Source: Pseudonocardia alaniniphila (lineage in GTDB: Bacteria > Actinomycetota > Actinomycetes > Mycobacteriales > Pseudonocardiaceae). Taken from it: a stretch of DNA of 64,000 nucleotides. The DNA lies in the NCBI RefSeq assembly GCF_022524485.1, contig NZ_JAKXMK010000004.1, forward strand, positions 348,306 through 412,305, written 5' to 3'. Positions 1-8,104 of the stretch are shown here, in pieces. Each line of letters opens with the position of its first letter. The stretch's first letter is position 1. The notes under the pieces are model-generated. The model saw only the letters and a program-made list of their open reading frames with translations. It was not told where the DNA came from and did not search any database. The position numbers and the translations under genes were made by a program.

Positions 1-61
1 AAGAGTTTCCGCGGTCGCGAATGAATCGCTCGAACCGCGTTCGTGAGCCGAGCGGCTTCGT

Positions 62-628
62 CTACTCGACCTTGTCGAGGAAGGTGAGCACACGCTGCTT
101 GACGAGCGCCGCGGCACCTTCGTCGTAGGAAGGCAGGCTGTCGTCGGTGAACAGGTGGCCGTCGCCCGGGTACAGGAAGAGCTCCGCGCTCTCCATCGAG
201 TCGACGAGATCACGGGCGATGTCGAGGTCGCCCCAGTCGTCGGCGTCCATGGTGTGGATCTGGAGCGGAAGGCCCGCGGGCCACCGGCCCCCGAACTCGG
301 AGGTGGGTGCGCAGCTGTGGAAGAACAGCGCCCCCTTCGCGCCCGGACGCGTCTGCGCCAGCATCTGCGCAGGCATCACCCCGAGTGAGAACCCGGCATA
401 GACGATCTCGCCGGGCAGGCCCTCGGCGGCGAGCCTGCCGCGCTCGACGATGGTGGGGAAGCCGACCTGCTCGGCATGGCCGACACCGTCGGCCAGGTCG
501 GTGAAGGTTCTGCCCTCGTAGAGATCCGGGGTGTGCACGACATGTCCGGCGGAGCGGAGCGCTTCGGCGAACGAGAGGCATCCCGCCGTGAGGCCCTGGG
601 CGTGGTGGAAGAGCAGTACCTCGGCCAT
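62..628 (-). CDS. Dienelactone hydrolase family protein
   Basis: This is an alpha/beta hydrolase of the dienelactone hydrolase family, cytoplasmic, with unknown substrate. The chain begins MAEVLLFHHAQG, where the HHAQG stretch after beta-1 corresponds to the oxyanion region. The nucleophile elbow is GFSLG near residue 82, so a serine sits where classical dienelactone hydrolases have cysteine. A late Asp (MDADDW) and His (GDGHLF) complete a plausible triad. I start at the internal ATG at 628 because the ten residues upstream are unlike the family and 188 residues is a usual length. It is a monocistronic leftward gene. The family call is firm; the substrate is not known. Confidence 0.85.
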   Translation of the reverse strand: MAEVLLFHHAQGLTAGCLSFAEALRSAGHVVHTPDLYEGRTFTDLADGVGHAEQVGFPTIVERGRLAAEGLPGEIVYAGFSLGVMPAQMLAQTRPGAKGALFFHSCAPTSEFGGRWPAGLPLQIHTMDADDWGDLDIARDLVDSMESAELFLYPGDGHLFTDDSLPSYDEGAAALVKQRVLTFLDKVE

Positions 629-874
629 GGGCGGCACCCTAGCGCCGGACTCCGACAACGATCGGCGTACCAGGACGAATGCGCGTTTCCCGGCATGTCG
701 GGCAGTTGTGTCACGCGCGGTCCGGCGAGGCCCTCCGGATCGGAGAGCTCGGCGAACGAGCCGTGGTCGCTCCGTTCGGGATCGGGGCCGCTCACCCGGT
801 CCGTGCAGTCGTGGCGGCTCCGCGTAGGTCGCCGAACCGGGTCCGGGCCCATCGGGAGTCCTGATCCGGGGCGG

Positions 875-1423
875 CTACTCCCCGGTGAGCCCGTCCACCG
901 ACTCCCGCAGGAGGTCGGCGTGGCCGTTGTGCCGCGCGTACTCCTCGATCAGGTGGACCAGGATCCAGCGCAGGGTCGGTGGCTCGCCGTGCCAGTGCTC
1001 GGGCGGCGTGCGCCGGGCCTGCTGCTCCAGGCCGCCGTCGGCCAGTGCCTCGGCGACCAGGGTGCGGGAGCGGGCCATGGCGTCCAGCCAGAGTGCGAAG
1101 AGCTGCTCGGGTGAGTCCTCGGCGGCCGAGTGCCAGTCCCAGTCGGGATCGGCCTTCCAGTCCACTGTGTCCCACGGGGGCGGCATGTCACGCCCGTACA
1201 GCCACCGGGTGCACCAGTGGTCCTCGACGAACGCCAGGTGTTTGATCATCCCGCCGAGGGTCATCGAGGAGACGCCGACCGTGGCCGCGAGCCCCGCCGC
1301 ATCCAGCCCCGTGCACTTCCAGCCGAAGGTGGCGCGCTGGAAGTCCAGGAAGCCCAGGAGAGTGGCGGTCTCGTCGCCCGCCAGGGGCGGTTGCGGGCGG
1401 CGCTGCTCGTCCGGGTTGATCAC
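875..1423 (-). CDS. DinB-like DUF664 family protein
   Basis: This is a four-helix-bundle DinB/DUF664 protein of about 182 residues. Members include mycothiol-dependent metal enzymes such as maleylpyruvate isomerase relatives. The metal-binding histidines expected of the fold are visible: one in the GGMIKHLAFVEDHW helix and others in HLIEEYARHNGHADLLRE near the C-terminus. The reading frame is open further upstream, but the GTG at 1423 (VINPDEQ) gives the normal family start. It could act on a mycothiol adduct, in keeping with an actinobacterial host, but no substrate can be assigned. The gene is leftward and separated from its neighbours. Confidence 0.8.
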   Translation of the reverse strand: MINPDEQRRPQPPLAGDETATLLGFLDFQRATFGWKCTGLDAAGLAATVGVSSMTLGGMIKHLAFVEDHWCTRWLYGRDMPPPWDTVDWKADPDWDWHSAAEDSPEQLFALWLDAMARSRTLVAEALADGGLEQQARRTPPEHWHGEPPTLRWILVHLIEEYARHNGHADLLRESVDGLTGE

Positions 1424-1463
1424 GGGCGGCGAGTCTACGCAGCGGATTACCCACCGCCACACG

Positions 1464-1510
1464 ACGAGCGGTCCGGTCGGCCGGCAGGACCGGACGACCG
1501 GACCGCTCGT
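1464..1510 (-). terminator. Strong hairpin downstream of the RibD-like gene
   Basis: A perfect 15-bp inverted repeat has arms at 1464-1478 and 1496-1510 around a 17-base loop. It lies just past the stop codon of the leftward gene at 1540-2157. No long T-tract follows, which is normal in high-GC actinobacteria. It could stop transcription in both directions, but no rightward gene ends here. Confidence 0.75.
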
Positions 1511-1539
1511 GCAGGGGCGGCCACCATGGGGTTCCCGGC

Positions 1540-2157
1540 TCAGGCGTCGGTGCCCGGGCCCATGTCCTTGATGTCGTCGTAGGTCGTCCTGCCGGGTGCC
1601 ACGGCGGGCGCGTACAGCAGGCGGACGACGCCCGTGGGGAACGTCTCGGACTTCAGGAGGCTCAGGTGGTAGCGCACGTCCCCGTCGTCGAAGAGTCGCT
1701 TGCCGTTCCGCGCTGCCACGGGGTGCACCAGAAGGCGCAGCTCGTCGATGAGCCCCGCCGCCAGGAGCTGTTGCACCACCGAGATGGAGCCGGGAATCAG
1801 GATGCTCGCAATGGAAGAGTCGGCCTTGAGTGCGGTTGCGGCCTCGACGAGATCACCGTCGAGTAGCTCGGTATTGCGCCAGGTGGATTCCAGCGGCTTG
1901 CGCGAGACGACGATCTTGCGCCGGTCCCCGAGCGACTTGGCGAACGCCGCATCGTCCTCGCCCGCGGCCTCGCGGCCCGGCCACGCGCCGGCGAAGCTGT
2001 CGTACGTGACGCGGCCGAGCAACAGCACATCGGCCGGGGCGTAGTCCTCGTTCACGGCGCGGCCCATGTTCTCGTCGAAGTAGGGGAAGTGCCAGTCCTC
2101 GGCGATCTCGGCCACGCCGTCGAGGGAGATGAAGAGGGTGGAGACGATGTCGGCCAT
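1540..2157 (-). CDS. Dihydrofolate reductase family protein (RibD C-terminal domain)
   Basis: This 205-residue single-domain protein has the RibD C-terminal / DHFR-like fold. It opens with MADIVSTLFISLDGVAE, the usual first strand of this family, and carries LLLGRVTYDSFAG near residue 47, a typical nucleotide-site segment. It ends with SILIPGSISVVQQLLAAGLIDELRLLVHP, the characteristic glycine loop plus helix. Such stand-alone proteins are presumed NADPH-dependent reductases of pterin- or flavin-like compounds, not the biosynthetic RibD or FolA. The ATG at 2157 fits the family N-terminus. It is a single gene followed by a strong hairpin terminator. Confidence 0.85.
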   Translation of the reverse strand: MADIVSTLFISLDGVAEIAEDWHFPYFDENMGRAVNEDYAPADVLLLGRVTYDSFAGAWPGREAAGEDDAAFAKSLGDRRKIVVSRKPLESTWRNTELLDGDLVEAATALKADSSIASILIPGSISVVQQLLAAGLIDELRLLVHPVAARNGKRLFDDGDVRYHLSLLKSETFPTGVVRLLYAPAVAPGRTTYDDIKDMGPGTDA

Positions 2158-2237
2158 CGGGGTGGTCCCTTCGGTGTCGTTGTGTCGCTACCGGGTAGAC
2201 CACCGCGCGTGGAGAACTCATCGGTCCACGGCACGTG

Positions 2238-2879
2238 TCATCCCCGGCCGATGACCTTGATGGTGTCGACCGTCAGCATCGGCACCGTCGTGCTACCGCC
2301 GATCTGCGTGCCGTACGACATCGAGCCCGCCACTGTGACCTCAGCCCTGAACAGGTCATCGATGACAACATCTTTCAGGGCAGACGCGTTGCCGTTCAGA
2401 ATCGTGTTCGTGTCGAAGGCATAGACGTTGCCGGGGTGGTCGACGCTGTCCACGCTCGCGCGGAACGTGTCATTCCCGGTTGCCGCGTCGAACTGCGTGA
2501 CACGTCCGTACACGATGATGCGTTCGCCCTCGTGGGCGTCGGGATCCTTCACGATGAGCTGCCAATCGCGGGAGTTGATCACGCGATGCGGGACGAGCGG
2601 CACTGCAGGGGCTGCGCTGTCGGCCGCCCTCGAACTCGGCGTGGCGCCGTTGATCGCAGTGCCGATCAGCGCCGCGAGGAACAGCACGACGGCCCCGGCG
2701 ACCCACGGCCATTTCTTGCGCTTTCTCGGTGGCTGCGGCTGGTAGGACCGCTGCGCGTACGGATGCTGCGGTGGAGGCCGGCCTGGCCCATATGCGGGCT
2801 GGTGGGGCCATCCCCCGTGCGGCGACTGCCAACCCTGTTCGGGCTGCTGTGGAGGCCCGCCCGGCCAGCCCTGCGTCAT
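2238..2879 (-). CDS. Proline-rich membrane-anchored protein of unknown function
   Basis: About 213 residues. The first 55 are rich in Pro, Gly, Gln and Tyr (cytoplasmic, disordered), followed by a basic RKRKKWPW stretch and one hydrophobic segment (WVAGAVVLFLAALIGTAI, about residues 57-75). A soluble C-terminal domain follows with the pattern GERIIVYGRVTQFDAATG, which resembles an OB-like beta-barrel seen in other actinobacterial membrane-anchored proteins. The ATG at 2879 places the low-complexity region at the start, as is common for such proteins. It is divergent from the YjbR gene at 3031. Function is unknown. Confidence 0.7.
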   Translation of the reverse strand: MTQGWPGGPPQQPEQGWQSPHGGWPHQPAYGPGRPPPQHPYAQRSYQPQPPRKRKKWPWVAGAVVLFLAALIGTAINGATPSSRAADSAAPAVPLVPHRVINSRDWQLIVKDPDAHEGERIIVYGRVTQFDAATGNDTFRASVDSVDHPGNVYAFDTNTILNGNASALKDVVIDDLFRAEVTVAGSMSYGTQIGGSTTVPMLTVDTIKVIGRG

Positions 2880-3030
2880 CAGGTCCCCCTTCGGGCGCCC
2901 TCGACCGTCAGGACGCTGCTTGTTCACTTCGTCCCGAATGCCTGGCTGTTACGCGCTCCTCAGCGCGTCCGAGGTTTCGATAACGTCATCGCGCGTTCGT
3001 CCACTGGAGACGCCGACGAGGAGCCCATCC

Positions 3031-3372
3031 ATGATCAGGCCGGCTGATATCCGTTGCTACGCGATGGCGCTGCCGGACGTCGTGGAGAAGCCACACTTCC
3101 GCCTGCCCGGCTTTCGGGTCGCCGACAAGCTCCTCGCTCACCTGGAGAGGGGCGACGCGCACGCGATCGTGTGTGTCGGACAGGCAGAGGCCGAGACGGC
3201 GGCGGCCGATCAGCCCGACGTCTACGAGGAGGTGTGGCGCAGCGGCCGGATCTTCGTCGGCCTTCGCGTCGACCTGGCGAAGGTCAGCGAGGAGCGGATG
3301 CAGGAGCTGATCGAGCACGCCTGGCGAAACCGGGCGCCGAAGCGCCTGGTCGCCGATTACGACCGCCGCTGA
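3031..3372 (+). CDS. MmcQ/YjbR family protein
   Basis: This small protein of 113 residues belongs to the MmcQ/YjbR family, which adopts a CyaY/DNA-binding-like fold and has no settled function. The pattern CYAMALPDVVEKPHF at the N-terminus and SGRIFVGLRVDLAKVSEERMQELIEHAWRNRAPKRL (two adjacent segments) at the C-terminus are typical. The reading frame is open from further upstream, but the ATG at 3031 (MIRPADI) matches family length. It is probably transcribed alone or with the methyltransferase that follows 45 bp later. Confidence 0.8.
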   Translation: MIRPADIRCYAMALPDVVEKPHFRLPGFRVADKLLAHLERGDAHAIVCVGQAEAETAAADQPDVYEEVWRSGRIFVGLRVDLAKVSEERMQELIEHAWRNRAPKRLVADYDRR

Positions 3373-3417
3373 TCGAACCCGATAGCTCGGCGTCGGCCGG
3401 GTGGATAGGTTCGGACG

Positions 3418-4443
3418 GTGGATCTGTCAACGGCCGCACCGTCGATTCGAGCCATGGCCGATCTGGCTACTCCCATGTCCATACGGGTGGCGGCGACGCT
3501 CAGCCTGGTGGAGCGCGCGGGGAGCGCGGGAGCAACGGCGGAGCAACTCGCTTCCGAGACCGCAACCGCGGCTCCCGCTCTACGACGCTTGCTCGATCAC
3601 CTGGTCACGATCGGTGTCTTCGACCGGGATACGGAGTCCGGCCGCTATCGACCTACGAGTCTCGGCGCCGAGCTGAGCGAGGACGCCCCGGGCGGGATCA
3701 AGCCCTTACTCGACATCAACAGCGCCGGCGGGCGCGCCGAACTCGGCTTCGTGGAACTGCTCGGGACGATCACCACGGGGACTCCGGGCTACGTGCAGCG
3801 ATACGCGCGCGATTTCTGGGCGGACCTCGACGCCAGCCCGGAGTTGCGACGCTCGTTCGACGCCCAGATGAATTGGCGATTCCGGGTGCAGTCGACGCAG
3901 ATCGCCGAACGTTTCGACTGGAGTCGGTTCTCCGAGATCCTCGACGTCGGCGGAGGTGATGGCACCGTGCTTGCAGCGATTCTGCGTGCCCATCCCGATC
4001 TTCGCGGACGGGTCCTGGACCTGGCCCCGACGGCTGCTGCTGCGACCGACAGATTCGCGGCAGCCGGACTCGACGACCGGGCCCGCGCTGTTTCCGGCAG
4101 CTTCTTCGACCCTCTGCCCGTGGGGGTAGACGCCTACCTTCTGTCCGACATCCTGCACGACTGGGACGACGACCATGCCCGCGAGATCCTCACCGAATGT
4201 CGTCGCGCCGCCGCACCGGACAGCGCTGTGGTGGTGATCGAGCCGGTGCGGGGGCAAGGGGTCGGCACCGCGATGGACCTGTTCATGCTGATGTGCTTCG
4301 GCGGCCGGGAACGGACGGTCGACGAGCTGGCCGAGCTGGCCGCCGAGTGCGGGCTCGTGCTTCGCGGCTCGAGCCCGGTGGCAGACGGGCGTACGGCGCT
4401 GGAGTTCGGAGTCGCACTCCACATGTCGGACGAACCCGGCTGA
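3418..4443 (+). CDS. SAM-dependent O-methyltransferase (hydroxyneurosporene/ASMT type)
   Basis: This 341-residue protein has the two-domain layout of plant-type small-molecule O-methyltransferases. A winged-helix dimerisation domain (about residues 20-90) is followed by a Rossmann SAM-binding domain starting at ILDVGGGDGTVLAAILRAHP near residue 178. The catalytic-base region appears as LLSDILHDWDDDHA, with the conserved histidine. Such enzymes methylate phenolic or polyketide hydroxyls, often in secondary metabolism, but no biosynthetic cluster surrounds it. Translation starts at GTG 3418. It converges with the GMC oxidoreductase, leaving only four bases between the stops. Confidence 0.88.
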   Translation: MDLSTAAPSIRAMADLATPMSIRVAATLSLVERAGSAGATAEQLASETATAAPALRRLLDHLVTIGVFDRDTESGRYRPTSLGAELSEDAPGGIKPLLDINSAGGRAELGFVELLGTITTGTPGYVQRYARDFWADLDASPELRRSFDAQMNWRFRVQSTQIAERFDWSRFSEILDVGGGDGTVLAAILRAHPDLRGRVLDLAPTAAAATDRFAAAGLDDRARAVSGSFFDPLPVGVDAYLLSDILHDWDDDHAREILTECRRAAAPDSAVVVIEPVRGQGVGTAMDLFMLMCFGGRERTVDELAELAAECGLVLRGSSPVADGRTALEFGVALHMSDEPG

Positions 4444-4447
4444 CGTA

Positions 4448-6088
4448 TCAGCGCTTCGCCGACTCCGCCCCGACCGCGGCGGGCGCCCGGCCTGCGAGCA
4501 CCCCGCAGGCGATGCGGTGAGCGTTGGCCATCACGGTCAGCGTGAACGTGGTCGACGGCACCGACGGCAGCACCGACCCGTCCACGAGGTGCACGCGGTC
4601 CCAGTAGGGCAGCCGGCCCCAGACGTCGGTCGCTGTCGCCCCCTGCCCATCGCGGTGGGGGAACGCCCCGCCGAAGTGGTAGCTCTTTCCCGCTCCCGAC
4701 AGGGACACGTGCGTCAGCAGCGGCCACAGGTCCAAGCTTGGTGCCGCGCGCACCAGGCGCCGCAGCGCTCGGCTCAGCAGCTCAGGGCGCTCCGCCGACT
4801 CGTCGCGGCCGAGCTCCAGCTCCGGCAGGCCGCCCGAGGCGCCGGGGCGGGAGACCACGGTGATCGGGGGCGAGGCCCAGGACGGGAGGTAGCCGAACCC
4901 CACCGACAGCCGGCGCAGCAGCTCGCGGGCCGCCGGCGCCGCCCACCGGCGCCGCAGGAACCCGGGCAGCGCGTCGGAGATCGCCGGGTTGTACGGGTAG
5001 CAGTGGACCTGGGAGGTCGTGTAGCCCTCGCCGTCGAAGTGAAGCAGCACGTTGAACTGGTTGAGGGTGAAGTCTCGGACACCGGGGCCGCGGGGGTCCG
5101 CGACCGGCCGCGCGGAGAGGAACGGCACGAGGTACTGGGCCGACTCCGCGAGCTCCAGGCGCCGAGGCGGTGCGGCCAGCGACCCGAGGACCAGCCGCGT
5201 CGTGCCCAGCCCGCCTGCGCCGACGAACAGGCGGTCGGCCCGGAACTCCGAGCGCTGCCCGGTCCGCACGTCACGGCAGGACGCGACGGCCTGGCCGCTC
5301 TCCTGTCCGATGCGCTCCACCAGCAGCCCGTCCAGTACCCGGACGCCGGGACGGGCCCGTGCCCGGTCCATCGTCTGGGCGGCGCTGTAGATCAGCTGGT
5401 ACGGGCACCCGCTCATGCACAGGCCGCAGCGGACGCATTCGCGCGCGCGAAAGGCCAGCCGGGCCCGCCCGACGGTGACCCCGCGCGCCCGCAGCGCGTC
5501 TCGGTGCCGCTCGTAGCGGCGCAGCACGGCGGCGGCGCGGGGACCGAGCGGTGGCAGTCCGCTCGTGGGACGCAGCAACGGGAACAGCTCCGCGAGGTCG
5601 TCGTCGTCCCCGGCAAGGGGGACTTCGCCGAGCACCGCCCGGTAGTGCGGCTCCATGTCCTCCCAGGAGACCGGCCAGCGGTCGAAGGTGCTGCGGGAGA
5701 AGGGCATGACCTGGGCGCCCCATACGATCGAGAAGCCACCGTAGGCCGACGACGCGACGTGGAGGTTGGTCCCCGGAGTGCCGCTGATCCCGCGGAGCTG
5801 CCCCAGATCGTGAAACGGGTACGCGGAGCCGAAGGTGCGCTTCTGCGGGACGGCGCTGAGCGGATCGTTCCATGGCACTTGCGCGGTGACGACGTCGAGG
5901 TCGCGCGGCTGCCAGTCCGCCGGGTCGGCGGAAGCCAGCCGGTCGCGGACGGTGCGGCGCTCCTCGTCCAGCCTGCCGCCCAGGTCCAGCACCGTGACCT
6001 GCTGGCCCGGGTGCTCGGAGAGGGCGAGAGCGACCGCGGCCGCGGAAGGGCCGGAGCCGACGACGAGGTGGGTGCTCCGCGAGCTCAC
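4448..6088 (-). CDS. GMC-family oxidoreductase with a [4Fe-4S]-type cysteine motif
   Basis: This flavoprotein of 546 residues starts with an FAD Rossmann motif (VVGSGPSAAAVALALS, residues 8-23). It ends with the GMC C-terminal signature (YHFGGAFPHRDG, then VHLVDGSVLPSVPSTTFTLT), including one of the usual active-site histidines. The family's second active-site His/Asn is not obvious in PSTTFT. Unusually, residues about 216-228 read CVRCGLCMSGCPY, a CxxCxxCxxxCP motif as in bacterial ferredoxins, so it probably carries one iron-sulfur cluster as an electron exit. The start is GTG 6088, which overlaps the stop of the upstream glycosyltransferase by four bases. The substrate is probably a sugar alcohol or glycosylated compound, by inference from the partner gene. 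Confidence 0.85.
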   Translation of the reverse strand: MSSRSTHLVVGSGPSAAAVALALSEHPGQQVTVLDLGGRLDEERRTVRDRLASADPADWQPRDLDVVTAQVPWNDPLSAVPQKRTFGSAYPFHDLGQLRGISGTPGTNLHVASSAYGGFSIVWGAQVMPFSRSTFDRWPVSWEDMEPHYRAVLGEVPLAGDDDDLAELFPLLRPTSGLPPLGPRAAAVLRRYERHRDALRARGVTVGRARLAFRARECVRCGLCMSGCPYQLIYSAAQTMDRARARPGVRVLDGLLVERIGQESGQAVASCRDVRTGQRSEFRADRLFVGAGGLGTTRLVLGSLAAPPRRLELAESAQYLVPFLSARPVADPRGPGVRDFTLNQFNVLLHFDGEGYTTSQVHCYPYNPAISDALPGFLRRRWAAPAARELLRRLSVGFGYLPSWASPPITVVSRPGASGGLPELELGRDESAERPELLSRALRRLVRAAPSLDLWPLLTHVSLSGAGKSYHFGGAFPHRDGQGATATDVWGRLPYWDRVHLVDGSVLPSVPSTTFTLTVMANAHRIACGVLAGRAPAAVGAESAKR

Positions 6089-7062
6089 CGCGGTTCGAGG
6101 CCGGTGGTGAGCGACACCGGCAGCCGGCCGAGGCGCAGCTCCAGCCTGCCCTGCAGGTAACCGACGCCGGCCGCGCCGAGCCCGGCCACGATCGCGGCCG
6201 CCTGCCGGAACGCGTCCGTGTCGCCGCGCAGGGCGCGCAGCAGCTTGCGTGCCACGCTCGCCGCCATCCGGCGGGCGAACTGCAGTTCGGCGGTGATGTT
6301 GCCGGCGCCGCCCATGTCGTGGAACGCCCGGACCTTGCTGCGGTTGATCCAGTAACAGCGCCGCCAGAAGTAGCTCCAGGTGAGCCGCTCGGGGTGGACG
6401 ACGTGCGAGATCTGCGCCTTCGGCTCGTAGAGGACCGCCGCGGCGCCGTAGTCGGCAGCGACACGGTGGGACAGGTCCATGTCGTCGTGCTTGTCGGAGT
6501 GGAACCCGCCCACGGACCACAGGGCGTCGGTGCGCACGGACATGCTCGCGCCGATCAGGTGCCGGACCGGGGCCAGCTGGTCGGGCAGGCCCTCGTAGTG
6601 GCACCCGAACACCCAATCGAACTCGTGCGGGAACCATCCCGGCCGCTCGATCCGGTGGTTCGGCACGGGCGCGCCACCGACCGCAACCGCCCCGGGGTGC
6701 TCGACGTAGACCCGCAGCAGCGTTTCCAACCAGGTTGGCGTGGCCTCGGCGTCATCGTCGAGGAAGGCGACGATGTCGGCTTCGACCTGCTCGACGGCGG
6801 TGTTGCGCGCCGAGCCCAGCCGTCCGGGGAAGCGGTTGCGCAGCACGCGCACGGTCGGCACTTTGGCGGCGCCGGTCGCCCCCCACCGCTCCACGCAGCG
6901 CTCGTACAGCCGCTCGTTGTGGTCGACGCACACGAGAATCTGGCCCGGCACCGTCGACTGCTCCTGCACCGAGGCCACCGCGCGGCACAGCATGTCCCAG
7001 CGGTCCTCGGTGTAGGCACAGATCACGACGTCGGCGGACAGGTCGGAGGTCGGTCGTGCCAT
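6085..7062 (-). CDS. Family 2 glycosyltransferase
   Basis: This inverting GT-A glycosyltransferase has about 325 residues. It begins ADVVICAYTEDRW, the nucleotide-sugar-binding strand, and has the acidic metal motif FLDDDAEATPTWL near residue 95. The acceptor-side region GGFHSDKHDDMDLSHR contains the expected acidic catalytic residues. A C-terminal region (about residues 240-325) is helical and moderately hydrophobic. Either the ATG at 7062 or the one at 7068 could be the start; a GAGAGG ribosome site precedes both. The downstream GMC gene overlaps by four bases, so the two products are made together and presumably act on one pathway, possibly assembly and oxidation of a surface glycan. Confidence 0.85.
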   Translation of the reverse strand: MARPTSDLSADVVICAYTEDRWDMLCRAVASVQEQSTVPGQILVCVDHNERLYERCVERWGATGAAKVPTVRVLRNRFPGRLGSARNTAVEQVEADIVAFLDDDAEATPTWLETLLRVYVEHPGAVAVGGAPVPNHRIERPGWFPHEFDWVFGCHYEGLPDQLAPVRHLIGASMSVRTDALWSVGGFHSDKHDDMDLSHRVAADYGAAAVLYEPKAQISHVVHPERLTWSYFWRRCYWINRSKVRAFHDMGGAGNITAELQFARRMAASVARKLLRALRGDTDAFRQAAAIVAGLGAAGVGYLQGRLELRLGRLPVSLTTGLEPR

Positions 7063-7458
7063 CGGCATGCAGCCTCTCGAAGTGGTACGGGGAGGAGGGG
7101 ACGCGCGCCTCCTCGTCGCTGTGACCAGGGGCGATTCGCGGAAAGTAGCAGCTGGGGAGGCGGATGACGGGCGACGAGCACGCCCGTCCGCCGACCGTTG
7201 ACAGGCGTCCATCCGAACGGGCGACCGTCGCGCCGGTGAGTGACGACGACGTCCGCGGCGACCGGCTCGACCCCGCCGTCGGCCCGGCGACGGGCACGTC
7301 TTTCCGAGCCGGAGGCGCAGCGGAGGGCCGTTGCTGTCAGTCCAGTGTGGTCCGATCGTCGTCCTGGACGATCAACGCAGACGCCTCGCGTCATCGGCCG
7401 GCAATCGTGATCTGTCTCGATCGTTCCAGCACGGTCTGTGATCAATAGGCTCCACGGC
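7063..7458. other. Divergent intergenic region
   Basis: This roughly 400-bp stretch separates the leftward glycosyltransferase gene from the rightward membrane-protein gene. Short open frames inside it have no recognisable protein features. It must hold promoters for both flanking genes, but I could not identify a convincing -35/-10 pair or operator. Confidence 0.4.
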
Positions 7459-7998
7459 GTGCCGACTGATCTCGCGACCGCCGTGCCGCTCCTCGTCTCG
7501 GTCCTCGGCGCACTCGGGATCGCGACGATCATCAGCCAGTGGTTCGCCTCCGGGAAGGACCGGCGAAAAAGCCGTGCGGCTGTACTCACCGAGCTTGCCG
7601 CGGTGGAGGCCGCCCGGTGGCCCGGCCACGGTGGAACCGACGTGGAGGACATCGCGCGGCTGCGAGGCGCCATCCGGCAACTGGAAACCGCAGCGCTGAT
7701 CGCCCGGATACCTCGCCGTTCCATTGTCCGCTACGTGCAGCTCTCGACCGCTTGCCTGCACTACACACTCGAAGAGGTCGAGCGCTACGGGGACCCCGAA
7801 GCCGCGGCTCTGCCTCAGGGGCTCTATGACCTGCTGCTCGACGCGGCGGAGATCGTCAGCCGGGTCGCATGGTCGTCACGAGCCACGCGCTGGCTGTGGC
7901 TGTCTCGGCACCTGCGGAAACTCGACCGGGCTGTCGAGTCGATCGAGCACAAGCAGTTCAAGTCGATCACCGAGAACGTGGAACGCTGGGTCCGGTAA
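7459..7998 (+). CDS. Small membrane-anchored protein of unknown function
   Basis: This predicted protein of about 179 residues has one N-terminal transmembrane helix (AVPLLVSVLGALGIATII, about residues 7-25). A long, mostly helical, Arg/Glu-rich cytoplasmic domain follows, ending ENVERWVR. GTG at 7459 gives the membrane segment a short leader; an upstream GTG at 7438 is an alternative. I recognise no family. The organisation, one anchor plus a soluble helical part, resembles many orphan actinobacterial proteins. A hairpin that can terminate transcription follows at 8036. Confidence 0.55.
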   Translation: MPTDLATAVPLLVSVLGALGIATIISQWFASGKDRRKSRAAVLTELAAVEAARWPGHGGTDVEDIARLRGAIRQLETAALIARIPRRSIVRYVQLSTACLHYTLEEVERYGDPEAAALPQGLYDLLLDAAEIVSRVAWSSRATRWLWLSRHLRKLDRAVESIEHKQFKSITENVERWVR

Positions 7999-8035
7999 CG
8001 GCCGACCATGGCGGGTCGGTGGCACCGAGGCCGGC

Positions 8036-8063
8036 GCGACCCCGCGATCCGGTCGCGGGTCGC
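8036..8063. terminator. Hairpin between convergent genes
   Basis: The arms GCGACCCCGCG and CGCGGGTCGC pair with one bulged C, around a short loop. It lies between the rightward gene ending at 7998 and the leftward AraC gene ending at 8105, so it can serve both as a terminator. Confidence 0.6.
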
Positions 8064-8104
8064 CCCGGATCGACCGACTCCGCGAGTTCGGCCATGACCG
8101 TGGC

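Noticed and set aside
4517..6160. A 547-residue plus-strand frame
   Set aside because: It is antisense to the GMC oxidoreductase, whose FAD and Fe-S motifs are clear.
4448..7062. Interpretation of the GT2-GMC pair as part of a mycofactocin cluster (MftF/MftG)
   Set aside because: No precursor peptide, radical SAM protein or other mft gene is adjacent, and the Fe-S motif is not a mark of MftG.
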